From the NCBI RefSeq assembly GCF_007922615.2, contig NZ_CP042301.2, forward strand, positions 2,108,001 through 2,172,000: a DNA stretch of 64,000 nucleotides, given 5' to 3'. This document shows positions 38,549 to 46,101 of the stretch, piece by piece (position 1 is the first letter of the stretch; each line of letters begins with the position of its first letter). Below the pieces are notes generated by a model that was given only the letters and a program-made list of their open reading frames with translations, was not told the origin of the DNA and made no database searches. The position numbers and the translations under genes are program-made. Origin of the DNA: Nitratireductor mangrovi. GTDB lineage: Bacteria > Pseudomonadota > Alphaproteobacteria > Rhizobiales > Rhizobiaceae.

Positions 38549-39193
38549 GTGAAAGTGGATTCGCCGTCACCGAAGAAAAGGGCCCGGACGCGCATCCAGA
38601 CCGAGAAGCGCGAGCTGATCCTCGAGGCCGCCCTCGAAGTCTTCGCCCAGCACGGTTTCCGCGGCGCCACCATCGACCAGATCGCCGACGCCGCCGGCAT
38701 GTCGAAGCCCAACCTGCTCTATTACTTCCGCAGCAAGGACGACATCCACCGCACGCTGATCCAGCGTCTTCTGGAAACCTGGTTGGCGCCGCTCAAGGAA
38801 CTCGACGACATCGGCGACCCGCTGACCGAGTTGCGGGACTATATTCGCCGCAAGCTGGAGATGGCGCGCGACTATCCGCGCGAAAGCCGCCTCTTCGCCA
38901 ACGAGATCCTGCAAGGCGCCCCGCGCATCATGCCGATGCTGGAGGGCGAACTGAAGGCGCTGGTCGACGACAAGGCCAAGGTGATCCAGGGCTGGATGCG
39001 CGCCGGCAAGATCGCCCGCACCGATCCCTGGCACCTGATCTTCTCGATCTGGGCGACGACCCAGCACTACGCCGATTTCGACGTCCAGGTGCGGGCCGTG
39101 CTCGGCCCCGACCGCGGCGGTGACGGCCGCTTCGAGGATGCCGCGCGGTTCCTCGAACAGTTGTTCATGGAAGGGTTGAGGCCGAAGGCGTAG
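38549..39193 (+). CDS. rutR: Pyrimidine-responsive TetR-family regulator RutR
   Basis: This 214-residue protein follows E. coli RutR closely: the TetR helix-turn-helix (LEVFAQHGFRGATIDQIADAAGMSKPNLLYYF), the TWLAPLKELDDIGDPL segment, YIRRKLEMARDYPRESRLFANEIL, and WHLIFSIWATTQHYADF. RutR senses uracil and thymine. The start is GTG 38549 with GGAG upstream. It is divergent from the pyrimidine operon with a RutR-like box between them, and a related box lies upstream of preT. Confidence 0.9.
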   Translation: MKVDSPSPKKRARTRIQTEKRELILEAALEVFAQHGFRGATIDQIADAAGMSKPNLLYYFRSKDDIHRTLIQRLLETWLAPLKELDDIGDPLTELRDYIRRKLEMARDYPRESRLFANEILQGAPRIMPMLEGELKALVDDKAKVIQGWMRAGKIARTDPWHLIFSIWATTQHYADFDVQVRAVLGPDRGGDGRFEDAARFLEQLFMEGLRPKA

Positions 39194-39372
39194 CCCGCAG
39201 TGGCGCTGGCGGGACGCGGCCGGACCGGCCCCGGCACTCAGTTCGCCGCAAGAATGCGATCAACGCCGATGGCCGAAGCATTTCAGCCGGTCTATCCTCG
39301 CCGGGCACCGGGCGCGCGTGACGGCCGCACCGTCAGGCGGCAAGCGACCGGCCGGATTGGGAGGACAGACCG

Positions 39373-39681
39373 ATGGCCAAACTTGTTGCGCTTTACAGGA
39401 TGCCTAAGGATACCGAAGCCTTCGACCGCTACTATTACGGCACCCACGTGCCCATCGCCAGATTGGTACCGGGCCTGAAGAAATACGACGTCAGCAACGG
39501 GCCCGTCGCCTCGCCGACCGGCGCGTCGGACTACCACCTGGTCGCCACGCTTTATTTCGACAGCATCGCCGACATTCACGCCGGGCTCGCATCAGCAGAA
39601 GGCCAGGCCGCGGCGGCCGATCTGGCAAACTTCGCCGACGGCGGCGTCGAGTTGCTGATGTTCGACACCCACGAGGTCTGA
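39373..39681 (+). CDS. EthD-domain protein
   Basis: This 102-residue protein of the EthD (dimeric alpha/beta barrel) family has the YRMPKDTEAFDRYYYGTHVPIARLVPGL start and the ADIHAGLASAEGQAAAADLANFADGGV helix. EthD-like proteins are found with ether or aromatic monooxygenases and often lack known catalysis. GGGAGGAC lies before the ATG. It stands alone between rutR and a DMT transporter; the 179 bases upstream of it hold no other gene. Confidence 0.85.
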   Translation: MAKLVALYRMPKDTEAFDRYYYGTHVPIARLVPGLKKYDVSNGPVASPTGASDYHLVATLYFDSIADIHAGLASAEGQAAAADLANFADGGVELLMFDTHEV

Positions 39682-39689
39682 GGGTCGCC

Positions 39690-40628
39690 TCAACCGTCGC
39701 GCGAAAACGCCACCACGGCCAGCGCCAGCACGGTGACCGCAGCGCCCGCCGCGACGCTCGCGCTGACCCAGCCGTGCCCGAGCAGGCCCTCGTAGAGAAT
39801 GACGAAGCTTGGCGTCAGGTAGCCATAGGCAAGCACCTTCGAGGCCGGCAGGCGAAGCGTGGCGAACTGCAGCAGGAAGAAGGTGCCGGCAGTCGTGAAG
39901 ATGGCAAGATAGACGACCGCGATCCAGACCACGGCCGGCAGGTCGAGCCAGGCCGTGCCGAGGATCTCGCGCACGCCATAGGCCGCGATCAGGAGCCCGG
40001 TGGCAAACAGGGTCCAGAAGGTGAAGGCGAGCACCGGTTCGCCACGGTTGAGCTTGCGGACCAGCGGAGCATAGGCGGCATGACCGGCGCAGCCGAACAG
40101 AAAGATCGTCTCGCCACGGCCGATGTCGAAGGCCAGGATCGCATCCGGATCGCCTCGGAAGATGACCCAGACCGCGCCTGCCGCCGCCACGACGAGGCTG
40201 ACGATCACGACCGGGCGCGGCACCTGCCCGAGGAACAGGTATCCGAAGCCGGCGCTCATCAGCGGCATCAGCGTGAACACCGCGCCGGTCGAGACCGGGT
40301 CGGTGAATTGCAGTGCGACGAACATGGTGATGAAGAACAGCGCCATCAGCGCGCCGAGTATCAGGAACCGCCACGGCGCGCGCGGCGGCGGAATGCGGCC
40401 GCGCAGAAAGATGAATGCGACCACGCCCATGATCGACGTGCCAAGCAGGAACCGGGCGGCATTGATGGCGGCCGGGCCGACATGCGGCGCCGCAAGCCCG
40501 CCCATCGAGAACGATCCGGCCACGAGCGCGGCAAAGGAAAGCATGGCCAGATGTCCCAGAAGTTTCTGGCCGCCGGTGGCGTAGGTGTCGTGGCGCGTAC
40601 GCGCGCCGGGCCGTGCGATCTGGTCCAA
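39690..40628 (-). CDS. EamA/DMT-family transporter
   Basis: This protein of about 312 residues has ten predicted membrane helices in two EamA repeats: the first around GPAAINAARFLLGTSIMGVV, the second around FAFTFWTLFATG and the TAGTFFLLQFATLRLPASK helix. It belongs to the RhaT/EamA metabolite exporter group. The best start is TTG 40628 with AGGAAAAG upstream; the first ATG (40544) would cut into helix 1. The substrate is unknown. It converges with the EthD gene, 8 bases apart. Confidence 0.8.
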   Translation of the reverse strand: MDQIARPGARTRHDTYATGGQKLLGHLAMLSFAALVAGSFSMGGLAAPHVGPAAINAARFLLGTSIMGVVAFIFLRGRIPPPRAPWRFLILGALMALFFITMFVALQFTDPVSTGAVFTLMPLMSAGFGYLFLGQVPRPVVIVSLVVAAAGAVWVIFRGDPDAILAFDIGRGETIFLFGCAGHAAYAPLVRKLNRGEPVLAFTFWTLFATGLLIAAYGVREILGTAWLDLPAVVWIAVVYLAIFTTAGTFFLLQFATLRLPASKVLAYGYLTPSFVILYEGLLGHGWVSASVAAGAAVTVLALAVVAFSRDG

Positions 40629-40723
40629 GGTCTTTTCCTGTTCGCGACCTCCTAGCGTGGCGGCCGCGAACGGGAAAGCGGTTTTCGTTGGTCCTGGTGT
40701 CGGCGGTCGCCTCGCCAAGGGGG

Positions 40724-41101
40724 TCAGTTGGCGACCACCATGACGAGCAGGAAGGAGCCGATCAGCGCGACATTGCTGGTCAGACCGTTGATACGGTTGA
40801 CGCGGTCGAGGCCCTGATGATCCCAGAAATTGTGGAACAGGAGGGTCGCGACGATCAGGAAACCGATCAGTGCGATCGCGGCCGGTGCCAGCCATACACC
40901 GGCGATCACCAGCACCCCGGCGATCACCTGGAGCGCTATCGCCACCGAAAGCATGAGCTTCGGCATGGGCATGCCGCGCGCGCCGATCAGCGGCACAAGC
41001 GTTGCAAACGCGCCGATGTTGCGCCAACCGGCAAAGACGAAGACACCGCCAAGCAGCAGCCGCCCTGCCACTTCGAGTGCGGGAAGAAATTCGGCCGGCA
41101 T
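40724..41101 (-). CDS. DoxX-family membrane protein
   Basis: This 125-residue four-helix membrane protein has the DoxX signs GRLLLGGVFVFAGWRNIG and HNFWDHQGLDRVNRINGL. DoxX proteins serve in redox and thiosulfate/quinone chemistry or protect against electrophiles and peroxides. AGGAGAA precedes ATG 41101. It lies 34 bases after the AhpD-like gene and is the last of a DoxX, AhpD-like and Rrf2 set on the - strand. Confidence 0.85.
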   Translation of the reverse strand: MPAEFLPALEVAGRLLLGGVFVFAGWRNIGAFATLVPLIGARGMPMPKLMLSVAIALQVIAGVLVIAGVWLAPAAIALIGFLIVATLLFHNFWDHQGLDRVNRINGLTSNVALIGSFLLVMVVAN

Positions 41102-41135
41102 AGGAATTCTCCTGGTTGAGTCCGGGACCGCGCCC

Positions 41136-41597
41136 TCAGGCGGCGCGGCTTTCCTCGGCGACCGGATGGATGGCATGGAAACCGACGCAGAGCCGGTTCC
41201 AGATGTTGATCATGCCGATCAGCACGGTCAGCTTGACCATTTCCTCGGCAGAGAACTGGCTGCTGGCTTCATCAAAGAGTTCGTCGGGCACGGGACCATC
41301 AGCCAGCCGGGTCAGCTTCTCCGTCCAGGCAAAGGCGGCCCGCTCGCGCTCGGAAAACAGCGGCGATTCACGCCAGGCCGCAACGAGGTAAACGCGCTGC
41401 TCGGTCTCGCCATCCTTGCGCGCCTCGCGGCTGTGCATGTCGACACAATAGGAGCAGCCGTTGATCTGCGAAGCCCGCAGCTTGACGAGATGGACAAGGC
41501 TCCTTTCGAGCCCGGAGGTTTCGGCGGCGTGGTTGAGCGCCAGCACGGCCTTCATGATCTTCGGCTCGGCAGCGAAGAAGTCGAGACGCGGTTGCAT
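41136..41597 (-). CDS. AhpD-like alkylhydroperoxidase (carboxymuconolactone decarboxylase family)
   Basis: This 153-residue CMD-fold protein carries the redox motif CSYCVDMHS, that is C-x2-C-x3-H as in AhpD-type peroxidases; the family segments LVHLVKLRASQINGC and VLIGMINIWNRLCVGF surround it. The two cysteines reduce peroxides with a thiol partner. The start at 41597 follows GGAG; an ATG at 41609 lacks a ribosome site. It is coded between the Rrf2 regulator and DoxX in one - strand unit. Confidence 0.85.
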   Translation of the reverse strand: MQPRLDFFAAEPKIMKAVLALNHAAETSGLERSLVHLVKLRASQINGCSYCVDMHSREARKDGETEQRVYLVAAWRESPLFSERERAAFAWTEKLTRLADGPVPDELFDEASSQFSAEEMVKLTVLIGMINIWNRLCVGFHAIHPVAEESRAA

Positions 41598-41635
41598 GCG
41601 GAACTCCATTTTTGCGTTGTGGACTGGTTGAGGGG

Positions 41636-42133
41636 TCAGCCTTGCGGCCGCTGGTGGCGGGCAAGGAAGGCGCAGTTGAAGGCGACGGCGCGCGGATCGG
41701 CGCTTTCTTCGTAACCGGCAATGACGTCGGAAAGCTTCTCCGCGGCAAGTGCAGCGCGCCAGGCTCGCTCGGCGCGCAGCATCGCCGCATTGATGCCGCA
41801 GGGTTTGACATAGGCCTCCGGCTCCAGCGCGCCCGGTCCACGCTGGCGGATTTCGGCGCAGCGGAAGGCAGGCTTCGGCCCCTCGACCGCCAGCACGATG
41901 TCGAGCAGCGAGATCGCCGAAGGTTTCTTCGCGAGTCGGTAGCCGCCATGCGGACCGGGAACCGACTCCAGCAGCTTGGCCGCCACCAGTTGCTTCAGAT
42001 GCTTGACGAGGTAGGTCGGCGACAAGCCGTGGAGTTCGGCAAGCGCAGAAGCCGGCAACGTCGTGCCCTTCTCGATCCCGGCCAGCACTGCCGCGCAGTG
42101 GATCGCCGCCTCGACGCCTTCGCTGATCTTCAT
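41636..42133 (-). CDS. Rrf2-family transcriptional regulator
   Basis: This 165-residue winged-helix protein of the Rrf2 family has the DNA-binding HGLSPTYLVKHLKQLVAAKL and the wing GPHGGYRLAKKPSAISLLDIV. The usual three-cysteine Fe-S cluster region holds only Cys92 and Cys112 (FRCAEIRQ and PCGI), so a classical IscR cluster is not present; a thiol or persulfide switch is possible. It leads the - strand unit with the AhpD-like and DoxX genes and lies directly beside tandem palindromes. Confidence 0.87.
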   Translation of the reverse strand: MKISEGVEAAIHCAAVLAGIEKGTTLPASALAELHGLSPTYLVKHLKQLVAAKLLESVPGPHGGYRLAKKPSAISLLDIVLAVEGPKPAFRCAEIRQRGPGALEPEAYVKPCGINAAMLRAERAWRAALAAEKLSDVIAGYEESADPRAVAFNCAFLARHQRPQG

Positions 42134-42151
42134 CGCCGCGTTTCCTTAATC

Positions 42152-42182
42152 ATGGATAATTTATATCCTGGATAATATCCAT
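42152..42182. promoter_or_regulatory. Tandem palindromes, probable Rrf2 operator
   Basis: Two adjacent dyads lie 20-50 bases from the Rrf2 start: GGATA-ATTTA-TATCC (42154-42168) and TGGATA-A-TATCCA (42169-42181). The outer ATGGAT and ATCCAT ends complete a 31-bp symmetric block. This is strong support for a regulator-binding site that controls the Rrf2 unit and perhaps the divergent DUF411 unit. Confidence 0.65.
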
Positions 42183-42277
42183 CCGCAATAAGCACGATAT
42201 CCGCTCCTGACTCCGGCTGCCATTCGCAGCCGGAACTTGACCTTCCGCCTGCTGGAACCTTTATCGGGACAACGATC

Positions 42278-42305
42278 GCGCCGATTGGCGCCTTGTCCTG
42301 CAAGG
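42278..42305 (+). promoter_or_regulatory. Two small hairpins covering the DUF411 ribosome site
   Basis: GCGCC-GATT-GGCGC (42278-42291) is followed by CCTTG-TCCTG-CAAGG (42291-42305). The second contains the AAGG of the AAGGAG ribosome site of the DUF411 gene. The stems are only 5 bp and they share a base, so this is a weak, possible translational control element. Confidence 0.25.
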
Positions 42306-42313
42306 AGAGACGC

Positions 42314-42769
42314 ATGCCCCGCAAACACCGGTTCCTCGGCCTCGCCTTCACCGCATTCACGCTAATGACCACGGCCGCGCTGGCGGGCGGCTCTATCCAT
42401 GTGCTGAAGTCGGCCAGTTGCGGGTGTTGCGTCGCCTGGATGAAGCATATGTCCGAGAGCGGCTTCGCAGTCACCGCCGAGAACGTGCCGATGGCAGACC
42501 TGATGAGCGCCAAGACGGACGCTGGTTTGCCCGCCGACCAGGCATCCTGCCACACCGCGCGCATCGACGGCTATGTCATAGAGGGCCACGTCCCGGCCAC
42601 CGACGTGAAGCGCCTGCTGGCCGAGCGGCCCGACGCGATCGGCCTCGCCGTGCCGGGCATGCCTTACGGGTCGCCGGGCATGGGTGAGCCCGGCCCCGAC
42701 GCCGACCCTTACGACGTCAACCTCGTCCGCCGCGGCGGAACGATCGAAACCTTCGCCAGTTACCGCTGA
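42314..42769 (+). CDS. DUF411 (CopG-like) exported metal-binding protein
   Basis: This 151-residue protein has an N-terminal signal segment (HRFLGLAFTAFTLMTTAALAGG) and the DUF411 domain: the redox or metal site C36-G-C38-C39 (KSASCGCCVAWMKHM), CHTARIDGYVIEGHVPATDV and GIAVPGMPYGSPGM-like end. DUF411 proteins are linked to copper handling in the periplasm. AAGGAGAG precedes ATG 42314. It heads a + strand run with a cytochrome, an MBL protein and a rhodanese. Confidence 0.85.
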   Translation: MPRKHRFLGLAFTAFTLMTTAALAGGSIHVLKSASCGCCVAWMKHMSESGFAVTAENVPMADLMSAKTDAGLPADQASCHTARIDGYVIEGHVPATDVKRLLAERPDAIGLAVPGMPYGSPGMGEPGPDADPYDVNLVRRGGTIETFASYR

Positions 42770-42819
42770 ACGGCGCTACCGCATCCGAACGATGCCAAAC
42801 AGACGGGAAGGACCTGGAT

Positions 42820-43278
42820 TTGACACCCACTCGAAAGGCTGCTCTTGCCCTTGCGGGCCTGATTGCCCTCGCCGGCGCCGCCATTGCCCATCAGGGCGCC
42901 TCCGGCGTTGTCAAGGAGCGCATGGAAGCGATGAAGGATATGGCCGGCCGCATGAAAGTGATCGCGGGCATGATCGGCGGCGAGCGCGGTTTTGACGCGC
43001 AGGCGGTCGCCAGCGCGGCCGAACAGGTGGCGTTCAAGGCGCGGCGACTCGACAAGCAGTTTCCCGAAGGATCCGACCATCCACCGAGCGAGGCGCGCCC
43101 GGAGATATGGAGCGATTGGGACCGTTTCTCGGAGCTTGCCTCCGAACTTGAAAGCAAGGCGAGCCGCCTTGGCGTCGCCGCCGGCACCGCAACGGCGGCG
43201 GCCGACATCGACGTTCCGTTTCGCGCCGTGGCAGCAACGTGCAAAGGCTGCCATCAGCGGTTTCGACTGGACGACTAG
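42820..43278 (+). CDS. Class II cytochrome c (c556-like)
   Basis: This 152-residue exported four-helix cytochrome has a signal peptide (ALALAGLIALAGAAIAHQ) and the haem motif CKGCH at the C-terminal end, in the position typical of cytochromes c' and c556. VKERMEAMKDMAGRMK and RPEIWSDWDRFSELASEL are helix segments. The haem is attached in the periplasm. The start is TTG 42820 with GGGAAGGAC upstream. It lies 50 bases after the DUF411 gene, so co-transcription is likely. Confidence 0.85.
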   Translation: MTPTRKAALALAGLIALAGAAIAHQGASGVVKERMEAMKDMAGRMKVIAGMIGGERGFDAQAVASAAEQVAFKARRLDKQFPEGSDHPPSEARPEIWSDWDRFSELASELESKASRLGVAAGTATAAADIDVPFRAVAATCKGCHQRFRLDD

Positions 43279-43401
43279 AATACCGACCCTAGAAAATTCC
43301 GCTTCGCCCCGCTGAGATCCACGCGCGCAAGCATGGAACCCTTCGTGGGAACCGTCGTTAGGAACTCATCCTACATCCTCAACGATGGAGTCCTAGCAAA
43401 C

Positions 43402-44298
43402 ATGCTGACGCGTGAAAGTCCTTCATCAGGTCCGACGAGCCCGAGAGTGGTCGCTTTCTACGAGGAGCCTACCGGCAGCGTCCAGTATGTCGCCATCGAC
43501 GAGAACACGAAACAATGCGCCTTGATCGACATTGTTTTGGGGTTCGATCCGGCTTCCGCCACGACCGATACCAAAGCCGCCGAAGAGGTTCTGCGCTTTG
43601 TCGAACGCGACGGGTTGGAGGTTGCCTGGATTCTGGACACCCACCCCCATGCCGATCACCTGATGGCTTCGCACTGGCTGAAAGAGAGAACCGGCGCCCA
43701 GACCGCGATTGGCGAGAAAGTCGGGGACGTGGCTGAACTGTGGAGAGAGCTCTACAACACACCAACCGCATTTGATCCCGAGCGCGACTTCGACCGGCTG
43801 CTGAAAGGCGGAGAAACGTTCCAGGTCGGCAGTCTGCCCGTAAGCGTGCTCTTTTCACCCGGCCACACCCTGGCTTCGATCACCTACCTGGTCGGGGACG
43901 ATGCCGCGTTCGTTCACGACACCTTCATGCATGTGGATTTCGGCACCGCCCGCACGGATTTCCCCGGCGGGTCGGCGCGGACGCTTTACGGGACGTTGCA
44001 GAAGCTCCTGGACCTGCCGGACGAGACGCGGCTGTTTGTCGGGCACGATTACGGCACCGAAGAGCGTGACGAACCCGCATGGGAAGCGACGGTGGCGACG
44101 CATCGCGAGCACAACAAGCATGTGGGCGGCGGCGTGTCGGAAGAGGAGTTCGTGCGCCTGCGGGAGGAGCGCGACGCCAGCCTCGGTCTGCCCGACCGGA
44201 TGCTGTTTGCGCTCCAGGTCAATTTGCGCGGCGGTCGCCTCCCGCCTGCGGAGGCAGACGGAAACCACTATTTCCGCATTCCGGCCAATCGGTTTTGA
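43402..44298 (+). CDS. Persulfide-dioxygenase-like MBL-fold hydrolase
   Basis: This 298-residue protein belongs to the ETHE1/Blh group of the metallo-beta-lactamase fold. The metal motif is THPHADH, with SPGHT, HDTFMHVDFG and the late VGHDYG histidine; the start PRVVAFYEEPTGSVQYVAID and IDIVLGFDPAS are typical of Blh-type proteins. It may oxidise glutathione persulfide. I prefer ATG 43402; an upstream ATG at 43333 adds 23 residues without family support. The rhodanese gene follows 15 bases later, as in many sulfide-detoxification operons. Confidence 0.85.
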   Translation: MLTRESPSSGPTSPRVVAFYEEPTGSVQYVAIDENTKQCALIDIVLGFDPASATTDTKAAEEVLRFVERDGLEVAWILDTHPHADHLMASHWLKERTGAQTAIGEKVGDVAELWRELYNTPTAFDPERDFDRLLKGGETFQVGSLPVSVLFSPGHTLASITYLVGDDAAFVHDTFMHVDFGTARTDFPGGSARTLYGTLQKLLDLPDETRLFVGHDYGTEERDEPAWEATVATHREHNKHVGGGVSEEEFVRLREERDASLGLPDRMLFALQVNLRGGRLPPAEADGNHYFRIPANRF

Positions 44299-44313
44299 GA
44301 GAAGGAACCCACG

Positions 44314-44673
44314 ATGTCAAAAGAACCGGAAAACTGGTCGCCCAAACAGGTGCACGAGGCCCTGGGCAACGGTGAAATCGTGCTGATCGATGTGCGGACC
44401 CCGCAGGAGTATCTGCTGGAACATATCGAGGGCGCCCTCCTTTTCCCGATGGCCGATTTCAGGCCTGAACACCTGCCCCTTCAGCAAGGGAAGCGGATCG
44501 TGCTTCATTGCGGCTCGGGAGCGCGATCCCGAAAAGTGGGCCAGAAATGCCTGGCCGCCGGGATGGAGAAGATGGCGCACATGGAAGGTGGCTTCGGCGC
44601 CTGGAAGGAAGAACAGCTTCCCTATATCGGAACGGACATGGCCTCAGGCGCGCCAAAGAAGATGCCCGCCTGA
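44314..44673 (+). CDS. Rhodanese-like sulfurtransferase
   Basis: This 119-residue single-domain rhodanese has the active-site loop C66-GSGA-R71, the VLIDVRTPQEYLLEHIEGA segment and the final GGFGAWKEEQLP. The cysteine would carry a persulfide sulfur. GAGAAGGAA precedes the ATG. It is the last gene of the DUF411 to rhodanese run and probably works with the preceding MBL protein in sulfane-sulfur metabolism. Confidence 0.92.
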   Translation: MSKEPENWSPKQVHEALGNGEIVLIDVRTPQEYLLEHIEGALLFPMADFRPEHLPLQQGKRIVLHCGSGARSRKVGQKCLAAGMEKMAHMEGGFGAWKEEQLPYIGTDMASGAPKKMPA

Positions 44674-44707
44674 GGCGCCCACGGATTCCATCCGGCGCGG
44701 CGGGTGG

Positions 44708-46018
44708 CTACTCCGCCGCCACCTTGGCCATCGGATTGTTGGGATGCGTGGTCCAGTTGGCGTAGGTCGGCTCGACCTTGGCCCCGGTCCGCTTGTCGAT
44801 CGCGCCGGCCTCCAGCGCCACCATGTCGATGCAACCCTCGACCGGGCAGACATTGACGCAAAGATTGCAGCCCACGCATTCCTCCTCGATCACCTCGAAG
44901 CGGCGTTTGCCGTCGACGATCGCCGTGATCGCCTGGTGCGAGGTGTCCTCGCAGGCGATGTGACAGCGACCGCACTGGATGCACTTGTCCTGGTCGATGC
45001 GTGCCTTGCTGACATAGTTGAGATTGAGATACTGCCAGTCGGTGACGTTCGGCGCGGCGCGCCCGACGACATCGTCGAGGGTTGCGTGGCCCTTGGCATC
45101 CATCCAGTTCTTCAGTCCCTCGATCATCTCCTCGACGACCTTGAAGCCGTAGGTCATCGCAGCCGTGCAGACCTGCACATTGCCCGCGCCCAGCGCCAGG
45201 AATTCGGCCGCGTCGCGCCAGGTGGTGATGCCGCCGATGCCGGAGATCGGCAGCCCCGCCGTCTCGGCGTCACGAGCGATCTCGGCGACCATGTTGAGCG
45301 CGATCGGCTTTACTGCCGGGCCGCAATAGCCGCCATGCGAGCCCTTGCCGTCGATCGAGGGCTCCGGCGAGAAGGTGTCGAGATTGACGCTGGTGATCGA
45401 ATTGATGGTGTTGATCAGCGACACTGCGTCGGTGCCGCCGGCCTTGGCGGCGCGCGCCGGGCGGCGGATGTCGGTGATGTTCGGTGTCAGCTTGGTGATC
45501 ACCGGCATGCGCGTGTTCTGCTTGCACCAGCGCACCACCATCTCGATATATTCCGGCACCTGGCCCACTGCCGAGCCCATGCCGCGCTCCGACATGCCGT
45601 GCGGGCAACCGAAATTGAGCTCGATGCCGTCGGCCTCGGTCTCCTCGACCAGCTTCAGGATCGACTTCCAGTTCTCTTCCTCGCACGGCACCATCAGCGA
45701 CACGATCATCGCCCGGTCCGGCCACTCCTTCTTGACCTTCTTGATCTCGCGCAGATTGGTCTGCAGCGGCCGGTCGGTGATGAGTTCGATGTTGTTGAGG
45801 CCCAGCAGGCGCCGGTCGCCACTCCAGATCGCACCGTAACGCGGACCGTTGACGTTGACGATGTGCGGGTCCTCGCCAAGCGTCTTCCACACCACCCCGC
45901 CCCAGCCGGCGCGGAAGGCGCGCACGACGTTGTACTCCTTGTCGGTCGGCGGCGCCGAGGCGAGCCAGAACGGATTGGGCGACTTGATGCCGACGAAATT
46001 GTTGCGGATGTCTGCCAT
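44708..46018 (-). CDS. preA: NAD-dependent dihydropyrimidine dehydrogenase, subunit PreA
   Basis: This 436-residue protein has an FMN-binding dihydroorotate-dehydrogenase-like barrel (KSPNPFWLASAPPTDKEYN, ELNFGCPHGMSERGMG with the catalytic cysteine, SGIGGITTW) and a C-terminal pair of [4Fe-4S] motifs, CIQCGRCHIAC and CVGCNLCVNVC. It reduces uracil and thymine to their dihydro forms, the first step of the pathway whose later enzymes lie at 33347-38308. It follows preT with 83 bases between. Confidence 0.94.
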   Translation of the reverse strand: MADIRNNFVGIKSPNPFWLASAPPTDKEYNVVRAFRAGWGGVVWKTLGEDPHIVNVNGPRYGAIWSGDRRLLGLNNIELITDRPLQTNLREIKKVKKEWPDRAMIVSLMVPCEEENWKSILKLVEETEADGIELNFGCPHGMSERGMGSAVGQVPEYIEMVVRWCKQNTRMPVITKLTPNITDIRRPARAAKAGGTDAVSLINTINSITSVNLDTFSPEPSIDGKGSHGGYCGPAVKPIALNMVAEIARDAETAGLPISGIGGITTWRDAAEFLALGAGNVQVCTAAMTYGFKVVEEMIEGLKNWMDAKGHATLDDVVGRAAPNVTDWQYLNLNYVSKARIDQDKCIQCGRCHIACEDTSHQAITAIVDGKRRFEVIEEECVGCNLCVNVCPVEGCIDMVALEAGAIDKRTGAKVEPTYANWTTHPNNPMAKVAAE

Positions 46019-46101
46019 GGGTACGTCTCCCTTGGGCTCAGCGCTTAAGCCGCGCGAACAGGCTGTCGATATGGCGATGGAAGTGGGAACCGACCACGTC
46101 C

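Noticed and set aside
41636..42133. Rrf2 protein as IscR
   Set aside because: Only Cys92 and Cys112 are in the cluster region and there are no isc/suf genes nearby.
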